From NCBI GenBank assembly GCA_963575745.1, contig CAUYUJ010019115.1, forward strand, positions 291,041-326,040: 35,000 nucleotides of DNA, in the 5' to 3' direction. Of the stretch, positions 1 to 9,489 are shown one piece after another (the first letter of the stretch is position 1; each line of letters opens with the position of its first letter). Below the pieces are notes generated by a model. It worked only from the letters and a program-made list of their open reading frames with translations. It was not told the origin of the DNA and did no database searches. Source of the stretch: Prorocentrum cordatum. Its lineage: Eukaryota; Sar; Dinophyceae; Prorocentrales; Prorocentraceae. The position numbers and the translations under genes were made by a program.

Positions 1-950
1 TCCGTGTCCGTTGGCATGCGGGTGGGTGAACCTGGTGGGATTCTTTCGCACATCGCCAGGCGCGCGCTGCGGCTGCTGGCCAACTGCTCGGACCAGCTTG
101 TCATGGGCTCCATATGGCCGCGCGCGCTGATCGCAGAGTCCTTTCCTCGGGCATGCGACGGCGCATTCAGCAGATCGGTATTGGATATCAAGTTGCTAGG
201 CATCACACGTCACATTTGGAAACGAGTTTTCTTTCGAGACTTTTGATCGCGATCTGGCTGCGGCGTTCCCAGGGAGACGCAAACCCAAAGGGGTAGGCGT
301 GTTGAGGTTTGCTTTTCTTGATCTGCGCTCAAAGGACGACTCCAGAGAGCGGGTCAATCTCGACAGGGGCGCCAAGCGAGACGATTGGCAACGAAGGCAC
401 ATAGGCCAACGCCGCCATGCACATGCGAGGGACAAAATGAACCTCATTAGAGCCGACCCCGGAACGGAAGACGGCAGCAGACTGGAAAAGTCGGCGGAGG
501 GTCGCACTGTGGCGCCAGCCTCCACAGACCAAGCCTGCGTATGGCGGGAACAATGTGCGGGCAGCACAGAGCCCCAGGAGAGGCACCGCCAAACGCGGCG
601 AGGAGGAACAGACGGGGGACAGGCGCGGGCGGCGACGAGGGGAGGGGGGGAGGAAACGAGGCCTCACTCACAAACCTCACGTGCTTGAAGCCAGGTGCGT
701 CAACGAATGCCGGGCGTCGGCAGCCTAGTCGTCAGAGTCCCAGCTTGCACCTTCCTTGCCACGGTGGATGGGGGGAACGCTGCAAGGTACCACGTCAGAA
801 CCACCTGGCGAGGGGCCTGCGAACCTGCCGTGGGAGAACCGCTGGGCTGTCGTGAACCACGTGCGCCGTTCACCGTGGAAAGGATGTAGGCGTGATGCGT
901 AGCCAGGTGAGGGCTCAGACCTGCCAAAGGATGGACCACTTGTACAGGAA
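1..950. other. No assigned gene; two weak coding candidates
   Basis: Nothing here matches a family I recognise. A plus-strand reading frame enters at the left edge and ends at 246 (about 80 codons, with the start possibly outside the window). A minus-strand frame from about 667 to 329 has fairly protein-like composition, but no motif. Either could be the end of a neighbouring gene or chance; the GC-rich sequence makes random open frames common. Confidence 0.3.
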
Positions 951-1648
951 CCCAGTCACCTCAGGCCCACCCGTCGCGGCCAGCGGGTGATCGCATCCGG
1001 CCGCGGGGAAAGGTGTGACCACCTCGGAGCGTGCACGTGCGATGCCACGATGGGGGGAAGCCGAGTGGCGTGGTACACCACCTCGGCGCGCGTGGAGGAG
1101 GGGGGGGGCGCAGCCGATAGCCGCAAATCTGGTAAATAAAAGAGGAGGGGAGAGGGGCAAAGCCGGTTGGCCAGGTGGCGGCAGTGGCCGCAGAGGACCC
1201 GACACAGTGTTGCAAGTGTGTTGCACATGGGGGGGGAAGTGCCCGACAGGTGGGGGGGGAACGACACCACCTGACCGGGGTCACCGTAGGTAGTGGTGTG
1301 GAAGAGTGCGGTACGACTGGTGGAGCACCTGGGGTGGGCCTTTGGCCCGCAGTCCCAGTCATCCAAAGTGAGTGCCCAATCGGACAAAGACAGGCCATTG
1401 TCCGGCGAGAACAAGGCCAAAGGGAACCGTGGGAGTGGATTATTTCAGCCGGCCCCCCACGGATTATGAAGCCCACGAACCAGCGTGGGAGACTAAACGC
1501 AGTGTGGTGGTATAGGTGCACCTCAGCCCAAAGAGGTGACACAGGAGTACTAGGGCCTCGGCCTGTCACTGCGGTGAAACTAGTCCCCGTCGTGAAGGGA
1601 CCACCCACGAAAGCGGCAGCCCGTGGGGGACAGCCGTCCGTGCGGTCT
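951..1648. other. Non-coding flank downstream of the helicase gene
   Basis: On the minus strand this lies just past the last convincing codon of the helicase-containing gene. It is rich in G runs on the plus strand (for example around 1098-1107, 1230-1238 and 1252-1260). Open frames of up to 240 codons exist on the minus strand, but their composition (Pro, His, Thr, Arg, Cys) follows the C-rich strand and shows no conserved motif. I read it as 3' flank or untranslated region. Confidence 0.35.
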
Positions 1649-3518
1649 TTATTCTTCACCAATTGCATGCCTGTGCGCAGCAAAGGGGCGGTTGAGGACC
1701 ATAGGGCTGCCGACCCACTGGGCCCCGCATGGCACAGAGGGGTCCCAACTGGCCCACAGGGTCAGCGCGATGGAGACCACTTTGTATAGGGAGGTGGAGG
1801 CTGTCCCCAGCTGCCCGAGGTAGTTGTTGTCCAGAAAGCAAGCGCTGCGTTCCGTGACGGGCTGAGTGGCAACTCGGAGTATTGACATGGCCGGGGGGGA
1901 AAAAGGTCTTGAGCCGCAGACGAGCTGCGCAGGCCAGCCCTTGAGAGAGCGGGGAAGGGGCAGGTGGGAACGCGAGTAGCTCACTTGGGGGCGGAGTCCC
2001 ATCCCCGATGGCGCTTGTCAGCATAGTGGGTATCCCCCCTGGGGGAGGACCGTTTCCCCCTGGCCCTCCAGTCTGCGTCGACCCATGTGTCCTGCTGGTG
2101 GTCCCACCCGCCCCAGGATTGCCATGAACCCCAGGGGGCAGCCGATCCTGATTTGCCTGTCTGAGTGGCGACTCTGTAGTCGGTGTGCAGCGGGGGGGGG
2201 ACCATGTAGCCTCTTTGTTCTCGTTGGCCCACGGGTTCCAGCGTCCGCCTCCAATGGGCCCTCCCGAGGCAGCTGCCTTCGAGGCGCCTTTGTCGTCGGC
2301 GGGCGGCGGGGGGATGCTGGACGCACCATTGTCCTCGTCGGCCCATGGGTTCCAGCGACCGCCTCCGCTGGGTCCTTCCGGGGTACGGTTTTTCGTGTCG
2401 CGCTGTATGAGCCTGCGCTGCTTGTCCATGATGTTTGGCCATTCGACCTGGAGCTCGTACTCCTTGTCCATCCTGTAGGCATCATAGCCTGCTTTGCTCC
2501 ATGCTTTGAGGAAGTCGTTGCACTGCTGCACCGTATTCTTCCTGGGGTCGGACTTGATGTTGACCCATGTGCTCCCTTGCTTGGTTCCTGCCTTACTGGC
2601 CCAGGCACTCCAAACTCCGTTGAAAGAACCTCCCAGCGTCTTCTGCAACCTTATGATCTTGTCTGGTGCTGGCTCGTCCTTTGTGACATTTGCTTCATTG
2701 ATGGGCCGCAAGTACATGAGGAGACAGGTGGGATTGCTGCTGGCAGTGCGTCGCGCCCCCGCCCCGCGCTGTGTTGTTGCCTGGGTGAGCTGCGGGGCGG
2801 AGGGACAGAGCGACCTACGGAGGTGTCTTCGGGAATGGTGGGAGGTCGGCGGTCTGTTTTGTTCTCCGTTAGCCTGAGCTTTCTGCCGTCGCTGGCCGCG
2901 TCTGCGAAGGCCCGCGCAGACGGGGGCCAAGCTTGCGGGTCGACCCTCTGGGGGGGTTGGGGCCACAGGGGGGGGAGTACTGCGGGCGGACTCACGGTTG
3001 TTCGGTTCAGGAGGGTGGGCATCATCTACCTGGTGTGCGGAGCTGGCCTGCACCCCGGAGTCGGAAATGTTTGGTGGGCTTCCGTGCTCCTGGCCGCCCG
3101 GTTCGGATCCCTTGTTGGACTCATCCCAGTCGATCCCTTCATAGTCGCCGCCGCCGCTTCCGTACTTGCATGGGGACGGCGCGTCTCCTGCGTGCCCGTC
3201 GGACTGGCCTGGTGCGACGGGTTGCTGGGGGGACGCGTGGCCAACTGTGTGTAGACAGGTAGGGTCAGGCGGTTCCTCTTGGGGTCTGTTGAGCCAAATG
3301 GCTGTGGGGGGACCTCCTTTATTAGCGCCACTGGTCTTTGCCACCTTGGGCTGGCCGGCGAGGAGCTCTATCGTTCCTCCTGCTAGGTCATCCTCCATCC
3401 CTGAGAGAATGAGGGTGCGTATATTCAATGGCTGTCGGTGGGGGCACTGTCCTTTCTGATTGTCGAGTTTGTCTGCGAAGCGCTTCAATTCCTCCTGGTA
3501 CTTCAGGTTGCTCTCCAC
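1649..3518 (-). CDS. C-terminal segment with repeated RWNPW motifs
   Basis: The frame stays open from 3518 to past 2200. It starts with a helical, charged stretch (LKYQEELKRFADKLDNQKG), then a long low-complexity region rich in Pro, Gly, Ser and Arg. A folded-looking part follows around 2700-2450 (INEANVTKDEPAPDKIIRLQ; WVNIKSDPRKNTVQQCNDFL; EYELQVEWPNIMDKQRR). Two tandem copies of GP[SI]GGGRWNPWA[DN]E[DN] follow (around 2240-2400). At the G9 run 2192-2200 the best reading changes to a frame with WGSWQSWGGWDHQQDTWVDA, and near 1985 it changes again to the frame ending at 1649 (HAIGEE-stop). No domain was recognised. Confidence 0.5.
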
Positions 3519-4246
3519 TAGGTGTGTGACAACCCTGGCAGCCGCGGCCCTCTGTCCGTCCCAGGGGATGCGTGGGGGATGGCCGTTGCTGGGGATGTCA
3601 TCCCCGTAGATAGTTCCCAGAAGAGGTCACCAAATTTTCGAGGGGCCACCCCGATTCGTCGGTTACCTCGCCCACGATGTCTTTTTCCAAGCGCTGCGCG
3701 TGGCCTGCCCAGATGGTGTAGATTGTGTGGTTCCACTCAATCTCGACTCGCCCCCTGCCAGACGGTGGGTGGAGCGCGCGGGGAGTGACGGCGCAGTGGG
3801 GGGTGGTAGGTCGGGAAGCGAGAAGCTGAGGGTGACCCTTCCGGCTGAGGCCTCAAGTGGCTGCCCGGTGGGGGGCTGCGTTGACCGGCAGTCGCCTTCT
3901 GGAGTGGGTGCGTCGGGGCCTGCGGCTGGCGCGCGGCTGGTGGTGGAAATGTGTGCGGACATGTCGTAGATGCACCGTTCTTCTGTGATCTCGTTCATGG
4001 CCGGCCTTGTGGGTATATCTCGCTGGGGCACTGGTCAAGTACTCGATCGAGGGCGCTTGGGGCGATGTCCCAGATGTGAACCAGGCACCTCCTGTATGCC
4101 CAGCTGGCGTTCCACTTCCTCTGGATCCACAGCAGGGGCATTGCGTCCCACGGCGGGAGGCCTGTCTGTTCGTTGCAGTCAGCGTCTGCCTCTGGGCGCC
4201 ATATGAAGCAGCCCGGGGCTGGTGAGCCTGGCGACCACTCTAGCAA
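3519..4246 (-). CDS. Linker segment of the helicase gene
   Basis: Three overlapping frames carry the trace here. Around 4246-3995 it contains WRPEADADCNEQTGLPPWDA and WNASWAYRRCLVHIWDIAPS, rich in tryptophan. Around 4020-3760 it contains NEITEERCIYDMSAHI followed by a Ser/Thr/Pro-rich stretch. Around 3750-3600 a third frame encodes WNHTIYTIWAGHAQRLEKDI and then EVTDESGWPLENL. The composition is clearly protein-like in each piece and the pieces abut, which supports one original frame with small indels. Function is unknown. Confidence 0.4.
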
Positions 4247-4956
4247 GGGGGAACAGGGGGGACAGGTGTCACAAGAGGCCGAGTACAGTTGGGTGAGGTG
4301 TACTTCGGTGCCGAACCTGCCTCGGTGAGCCTGTGTGGTGGGAGTGTCGTGCCTGCGCTGGCTGGTTGGAACTGGCGCGGCGTGCGCATGACGAGGTTCT
4401 TCAGAGAGGTTGGGGCTGGGGCGTCAGTAGGCTGTCCGAATCCCAGCGGTGGTCTGGACAGGGAAGGGAGTGTCCTGGCTCTCTTGCGTGCGCGGTTGTC
4501 GTCCACTCTGCGCTTGTACTCCTGTAGTAGCCACTGCATGGACTTCTTGGTACTGCGTTCGGTTGTGCTGGGTGCGGGGACGTGTATGCCCGTGCTTTCC
4601 AGTGAGCTGACCCAGCATTGCTCGCAGAGCCACCTGCAGTTCTTGCCCTCCGTGTGCGCCTGAGCTCGGTTCTGGGCTAGGAGTTCCCGGGCGTCGTCGT
4701 CCTCCCAAGTGCCTGCTGCTCCATGCAGTCCTGCGTTGGCGCATCCGTCGCAGTTGTAGGTGGCGCCCTTCTGCAGCCTGCAGAAGCGGTCGCCTCGAAC
4801 GATGGGGGGGGGGGGGGGGGGCAGTGTTGTTCCTGGGGCCGGGGAGGCTGGGATGTCCTCGTCGAGACGGCGGTTGGAAACTGCAACCCCGCCCCCTATG
4901 TACAGCAGGTCCTCCATGGTGTGTGGGCTGCCAAGCCCCGCGTCTGATCCCGTCAA
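4240..4956 (-). CDS. Cysteine-rich segment of the helicase gene
   Basis: This 239-codon open segment includes the second C18 tract (4804-4821), read as a proline run. Just after it lies a cysteine-rich patch: CRLQKGATYNCDGCANAGLH, then CRWLCEQCW about 35 residues later. The spacing C-x2-C and C-x3-C-x2-C suggests zinc binding but does not match a named finger. It is followed by a Lys/Arg-rich helix (LLQEYKRRVDDNRARKRAR) that could bind nucleic acid. The segment continues the minus-strand gene downstream of the helicase domains, with Pro-rich ends. The frame closes at 4240, and the next segment continues in another frame. Confidence 0.45.
   Translation of the reverse strand: MTGSDAGLGSPHTMEDLLYIGGGVAVSNRRLDEDIPASPAPGTTLPPPPPPIVRGDRFCRLQKGATYNCDGCANAGLHGAAGTWEDDDARELLAQNRAQAHTEGKNCRWLCEQCWVSSLESTGIHVPAPSTTERSTKKSMQWLLQEYKRRVDDNRARKRARTLPSLSRPPLGFGQPTDAPAPTSLKNLVMRTPRQFQPASAGTTLPPHRLTEAGSAPKYTSPNCTRPLVTPVPPVPPC
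4804..4821. repeat. Poly-G run (18 G)
   Basis: Eighteen consecutive G on the plus strand, C18 on the coding strand of the helicase gene, where it reads as prolines. It is a strong candidate for polymerase slippage and for sequencing length error. Confidence 0.95.
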
Positions 4957-4980
4957 GGCCTTGTGCAGCTGGCAGATGGA

Positions 4981-6257
4981 TCACTCTCCACTGCTTAGCT
5001 GCTTGACGTTCGCGGGCTGGACTATTGCCTCCAGCGCGCGCAAGGGGGCCTCGAGGGTGAAGTCATGCATCTGCATTCCCGCCCATGTCCTGGGGCACTC
5101 GCGTTCCGCTGCAATCTCGTGGTGATGAGCGGACGTGGCCAACGTGCTGATGTGGTGAATGACCTGCCCTAACCCGGTGTGGAGGGAGGCGAAGTCCGCG
5201 AGCTGGAATCCCCACGTCTCAGCGAACTGGGCGCGGAACTCTTTGTGGGCCCCCTGCCACGGAAGGCACGGGCCCATCGCAGCTTTTACGACGTCGCCCG
5301 TGGCCTCTGGGAATGGGGAGGGCCAGAGTGTAGCGCGAGGCCCACGCAGCTGCAACATCATCACCACCAGTAGGACTCTGAGTGTGGGGGGACTGATGGG
5401 CTGCCCGTCGCCTCTTCGTAGGGCATGCTTGAGATCTTTATCGATCGTATCGGGGCTGAGTAGGGAGTGCAGATGCTCCATGCCCGGGTGCATCCTGTGG
5501 TGCTTACACGAGCAGGTGTTGCTGCTCCAGGCCGCTGGGAACTGGGGGAGTGCGCCCCGGGGGGCGCAGCGGCTTGAGGGCTTGGGGCGGCGATTGCCCC
5601 CGACAATGTGGGGCAGTGGGGGGGGGGGGGGGGGGCGATTCATAGGTGACGCCTAGCTGCTTGTCGTGCCATGGTGGCCCCAGTCCGAGGGGCCAGACCA
5701 GGGCCGCCCACGTGAGGTTGTACACAAGGTTTCTGGCATCGATTCCGACTTCCACGTCTAAGCAGTACCCTGGGTGACTCCAGGCCTTCCTGTCTAGGCT
5801 GCCCGGCTGCCTGGGAGTGGCCCCATATGCCACTGGTGGGGATGTAGTCCGGACACTGTGTAGAGAATGATGCCCAATGTAGGGTCGTCAACCAGCTTCC
5901 GCATGCTGTCTGCGAGGGCAGCGCTCAGCTTGTCCCACGAGAACTGGGGGTCGAGTAGTGCTGCGATACGGTCTGCGAAGCTGCTCTCCATTCTGGCCTT
6001 GGCCCTCTTGATGGCGTCGTCAAGGCCTTTTATGCTGTCGCCCCCTGCGTGGGTTGGGGCGGGGGGAATCCACGTCGTAAGGTCGTCAATGGCAATGGGG
6101 TCGAATGCCTCATCGATTTGAAGCAGCGTTCTCTTGCCCAAGTTGATCCCCTGGAAGCGGGCCCATAGTTTGGCAAGCCTCCCGTGCTCCGAGAGTTCCC
6201 TGAGGTGGGCTCCTGTGGCAGTGCCGAACATCCTTCCATCCCCAATTCTGACCACGT
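4981..6257 (-). CDS. Post-helicase region with His/Cys segment and polyproline tract
   Basis: The trace continues beyond motif VI for about 1.3 kb. From 6257 to 5794 it contains LRELSEHGRLAKLWARFQG and an acidic segment (IDEAFDPIAIDDLTTWIPP). In another frame, 5800-5640 encodes CLDVEVGIDARNLVYNLTW. A C18 tract on the coding strand (5618-5635) encodes a run of prolines and is the likely site of the next frame change. The segment from 5643 to 4981 is open and includes a CSCKHHRMHPGMEHLH stretch and an alpha-helical-looking region. It ends in a stop at 4981 in that frame. No domain was recognised. Confidence 0.45.
5618..5635. repeat. Poly-G run (18 G)
   Basis: A second run of exactly eighteen G, about 800 bases from the first and in the same orientation. 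On the minus strand it again encodes prolines and sits at a change of reading frame in the helicase gene. Confidence 0.95.
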
Positions 6258-7037
6258 TGGAGGTGGCACGTATGATTACGACGTTCACTCTGTTGGGATT
6301 GTCCATGAAACCCCAGTCATGCCAGCTGTTGGATCGCGTGGTCAGGTTTATTATTAGGTCGGCCTCCCACGCTGGCTTGAGTCTATGGTGGAGATGGTGA
6401 GTCTGCCGTTGGCGAGGTATTCTTCCGCCACTTGACGCAGCCCCTGGAAGCGTAGGCCGACCCCAGTGAGGGGGGAACTCCAGTGCTCGAACACGCGCTC
6501 GTGTCCCTTGAAGTCGTCGTCGCGTTCGGGGGGGAGTGGTGTGGTCACTTGCTTTGGCTGTTCCACCTTTGCTGCTTCCTTTCTCCTTGGTCTTGGTCTG
6601 TCCCAGGGCGCCGCTGATGCTACGTCCTGTCTGGGGCCAGCCGTTCTCAAGGACGGCGCGCTGCAACTGGTAGCCAACCACGACGCGCACTGTAGTGCCC
6701 TTTCCCGTGGCGGGCAGGAGCGCACGCACGATGTCCACTGTCTGCGCGGCCTCTGGGGGGTTCGCGCAACCTGAGTGGAGGTTGGACGAGACCTCGAGAG
6801 AGGGGTTGTCGACCAGGAGAAACCGATGCCTCTCCTTTGGAGGCTGGGGAGGGGGCTGGAGGTCCCTCAGTAGCTTCTCCAAGTCTTCCGAGGTGGTGGC
6901 AGTGGCTTTGGCCAGGTCCTCGAGCCTCGCACTGTCCCAGGGCAATATATCCCGCCATGGTAGTCCTTCTACCAGCGGTCTTTGCCTGAGGGGGTCGGTG
7001 AGACCTGTCCGTATCGACTTGTTGTAGAAGACCACGT
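6258..7037 (-). CDS. Helicase RecA2 domain (motifs IV-VI)
   Basis: The second ATPase domain follows directly. NVVFYNKSIRTGLTDPLRQR after the YR motif matches the Upf1 pattern in which the YR motif is followed by an F-Y segment. VRVVVGYQLQRAVL (about 6660-6690) matches the motif that precedes the Q-x-x-L helix. STIDS (near 6385) with WEADLIINLTTRSN is motif V/Va, and FMDNPNRVNVVIIRAT (6263-6300) is motif VI with the conserved arginine. The reading moves from one frame to another at the G7 run 6528-6534 and back near 6370-6380, where one base is missing by comparison with the family pattern. ATPase and helicase function is plausible only if these breaks are errors. Confidence 0.75.
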
Positions 7038-7040
7038 TGG

Positions 7041-8445
7041 GCCAGGGCGGTAACAGAGGCTCAGTTGCACCACTGCTGAGGTGTCCTCACCCAGCGCGTT
7101 GTGCAGCCGGTCAAATTTCGAGAGACACAGCCCGCGGTCGGCCGCCTTTCTGGAGAGGACGGTGGGGGGGAGTTGTTTGGGGTCGCCGACCAGCACCAGG
7201 TGCCCGCCTGAGCGTATGACGCTGTCGAGAGACATTGCGGCCATCAGTTCGTGTGCTTGTCCTGCTTCATCAATAATGAGCAGGGCTACTAGTGCAGCGA
7301 GTTTCCTGGGGCTCTGCTGCTTCATGCGTGGCGATGATCGTCTTTGCGTCCCTCAGCAGCTGCGTGCGGAAGGCGATGAATTCCTTCGAGGGTCCGCTCT
7401 GGTATGGGGGACGGTTCTGTGTTCTATGAAAATGCCCACCTGGTGTGAGCGGGCCAAGCTTCTGCGCAACTCTTACATCTTTGGCCAGCCTGACGCGCCT
7501 GTTGGGGAAGCAAGTCCCTTGTGCCAGTCTGCCTGCCTCGTGCGCGTCCCCTAGGCCGATGGCAGGTTGGTCGGCGGCTGTGTTCGACCCTGCGGTGAAG
7601 GCCGCCGCCTGTCCGTCGGGGAGCGAGCTTGCCCACGCGTCCATGGTGGCGACTGAAAAGACCGTTTTGCCAGTCCCGGGGGGCCCGTGAACCGCCGCAA
7701 CGTGGCGCTGTATGGTGGCGACAAGGGCCTTCGCGGCATCCTCGTTGAGTCGGTGACGTCTGGCGCCCTCGTCCAGAGTGGTGATTGGGGGGAGGTTTCT
7801 GACCCGCTGAAATACCTGACCCGTAGCACTGTCGACCTCCTCATCGGAGAAAGGGGTGTCTGCTGGCCCCTCGCTCTGCTGCAATTGATCTGCCGCGTTA
7901 CCACTCTCATTTGCCGGGGGTAGGCCCGGTACCTGGGCCCTGATGGTGGCCCTCGCCCGCGAGAGGAGGGAGCAGCCGCACGTCCTGGTGTTCTCTACGT
8001 CGTTGGCCCGCACCCTGTCCTCTCTGTCGACGGCGCGGTGGTTGAGAAGGAGGGAGATGACGTCGAGTGGGGTGCCCACCAGGTCGCCAGGGGCCTGCTG
8101 CAGCTTGTAGGTCTCGCCGATAGCATTACAAATCCGCCAGTATTGCAGCTCGGGGGGAGCTTTGTCCACTCTGTACAACACCCCACCTTCCTTGTCCGGC
8201 TTCGAGTGCGTCCCGTCCGATAGAAATTTCCCCACCTGTCCAGAATCGCACCAGGCCAGGGCTTGGTTGGTGGGGTACTTGGCTCCGGATCGTAATCCCA
8301 TGACCTCGCACTCGTTCAGGGGAATGGCGCCTCCGAAGTCTGGGGGCCATTTGAGTCTGAGGGAGGCAATCTGGTCCGCCGTTGGGCTGGTGATGCTGAG
8401 GAGCAATGTCCGTGCCTCCTGTCCTCCTTCCATCCCTCGGAACAT
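7041..8445 (-). CDS. Helicase RecA1 domain (Walker A, DEAG, GDPKQLPP)
   Basis: This segment holds the first ATPase domain of the Upf1-like helicase. Residues HGPPGTGKT (7662-7688) form the Walker A loop that binds ATP phosphates. LLIIDEAGQAHE (near 7250-7280) is Walker B, with a DEAG variant in place of DEA[ST]. VLVGDPKQLPPT (near 7161-7200) is motif III. The frame from 8445 to 7270 carries Walker A. A second frame from 7325 to about 7041 carries Walker B, motif III and the LSLCYRPGP motif, so at least one frame change lies between about 7290 and 7325. A second lies at GGGCC near 7038-7042, where one base would rejoin the reading to the VVFYNKS segment. Motif order and spacing are typical of SF1 helicases such as Upf1 and Smubp2. 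Confidence 0.8.
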
Positions 8446-8446
8446 T

Positions 8447-9489
8447 AACTTCTATCGGCCATTGCAGGAAAAGCAGCAGCTTTCCGCCCTGGGGGGGATG
8501 CGTTGCGGAGCTTGTACTTGTCGAGGGGCAAGCAGCGGGAACGCTCGTTGATGGGGGTGACCGCCACAGCCAGGGCACAGCTCTTCCTTCGTGCCAAGTC
8601 TGTTCTGACCTTCGCGGAGCCGTTCCATAATGTTTCTGTGGCTGCCGTGGTCTCGGTCCAGGCCAGCCTGTTCAGGGCGTAACCTCTTTGCCGTAGATCC
8701 TGCTCCCAGCGTTTTGGAAGTTTGGCCTGGGGTGGGGACCGTGCCCAGGGGGGGTGTGCAGGCGAAATTGGGCCCCTGGCCTGCTGGCAGGTAAGGCGTA
8801 GAGCCGAGTGATGGCGTTCGCTGCTGCGGCTGCAGATGACTCCGAGGTTGTCTGGCCGTCCTGGGGGGGGAAAGTCGCTTGTCCCGTCGTCACCAAATCC
8901 ACGTGGTGGGCCCGCCCGATCTGTTGGGTCCTGCGATGAGGCCCTGCTGGAGTCGGCGTGTCTTTCCTTCGGGGCCGGTGAGGCAGAGGGCCCCCCTGTT
9001 GCGGCGGGGATCGGGGGAAACGGGTCCGTGCCCCCCCAGGCTCCGGTTGTGCGCCATGGGGTGACCCCCCAGCCCTCCCGGTACTGACTGGGCGACCGTA
9101 GGCCAGTCGAGTGCACGGTGTCGGTGGAGATGGAAAAGTTGAACTTATCATCGCGGAAGGGGAAGTTGATTGGTACGTGGTCCCAGTCATCGGGGAAGGT
9201 CCAGCCTGGTAAGTGTGCCTGGGTGCCGGCCTGACTGGGGCCGGCAGGTTCCAGCCTTGCCATGGGCGTCTGGCGATGGTGTTCCCAGTAACTCTGTCCA
9301 CGCTCTGTCCCAAAGTCCACGCTCTGTCCCTCGGTTTGCTCGCAGCGTGGCGAAAAAGGGCAGCCATGTAGGCTCGTCGCTGAGCGGAGACGCGGCCCCC
9401 TTCACCATGCCGACGATCGAACCGTTGGCTGCTGTTCCCCACATCGTCGAACTTGCCACATGCCAGTATGATGCGCGGCTTGCGGCATA
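8447..9489 (-). CDS. Pre-helicase segment of the helicase gene
   Basis: The stretch from about 9320 to 8447 stays open in one minus frame. It begins with a region containing WTFPDDWDHVPINFPF and passes through a Pro/Gly/Ser-rich linker (about 8850-9060). It then enters a folded-looking region from about 8720 (RWEQDLRQRGYALNRLAW) that leads into the helicase. A frame change is needed at the G7 run 8491-8497, after which GGKLLLFLQWPIEVN continues. This position corresponds to the region before the ATPase core in Upf1-like proteins (domain 1B side), but no specific fold can be named from the sequence. Confidence 0.45.

Noticed and set aside
6258-8445. The helicase as part of a Helitron
   Set aside because: Helitrons encode a Rep/HUH nuclease joined to a Pif1-type helicase; no HUH motif was seen and the motifs here are Upf1-like.
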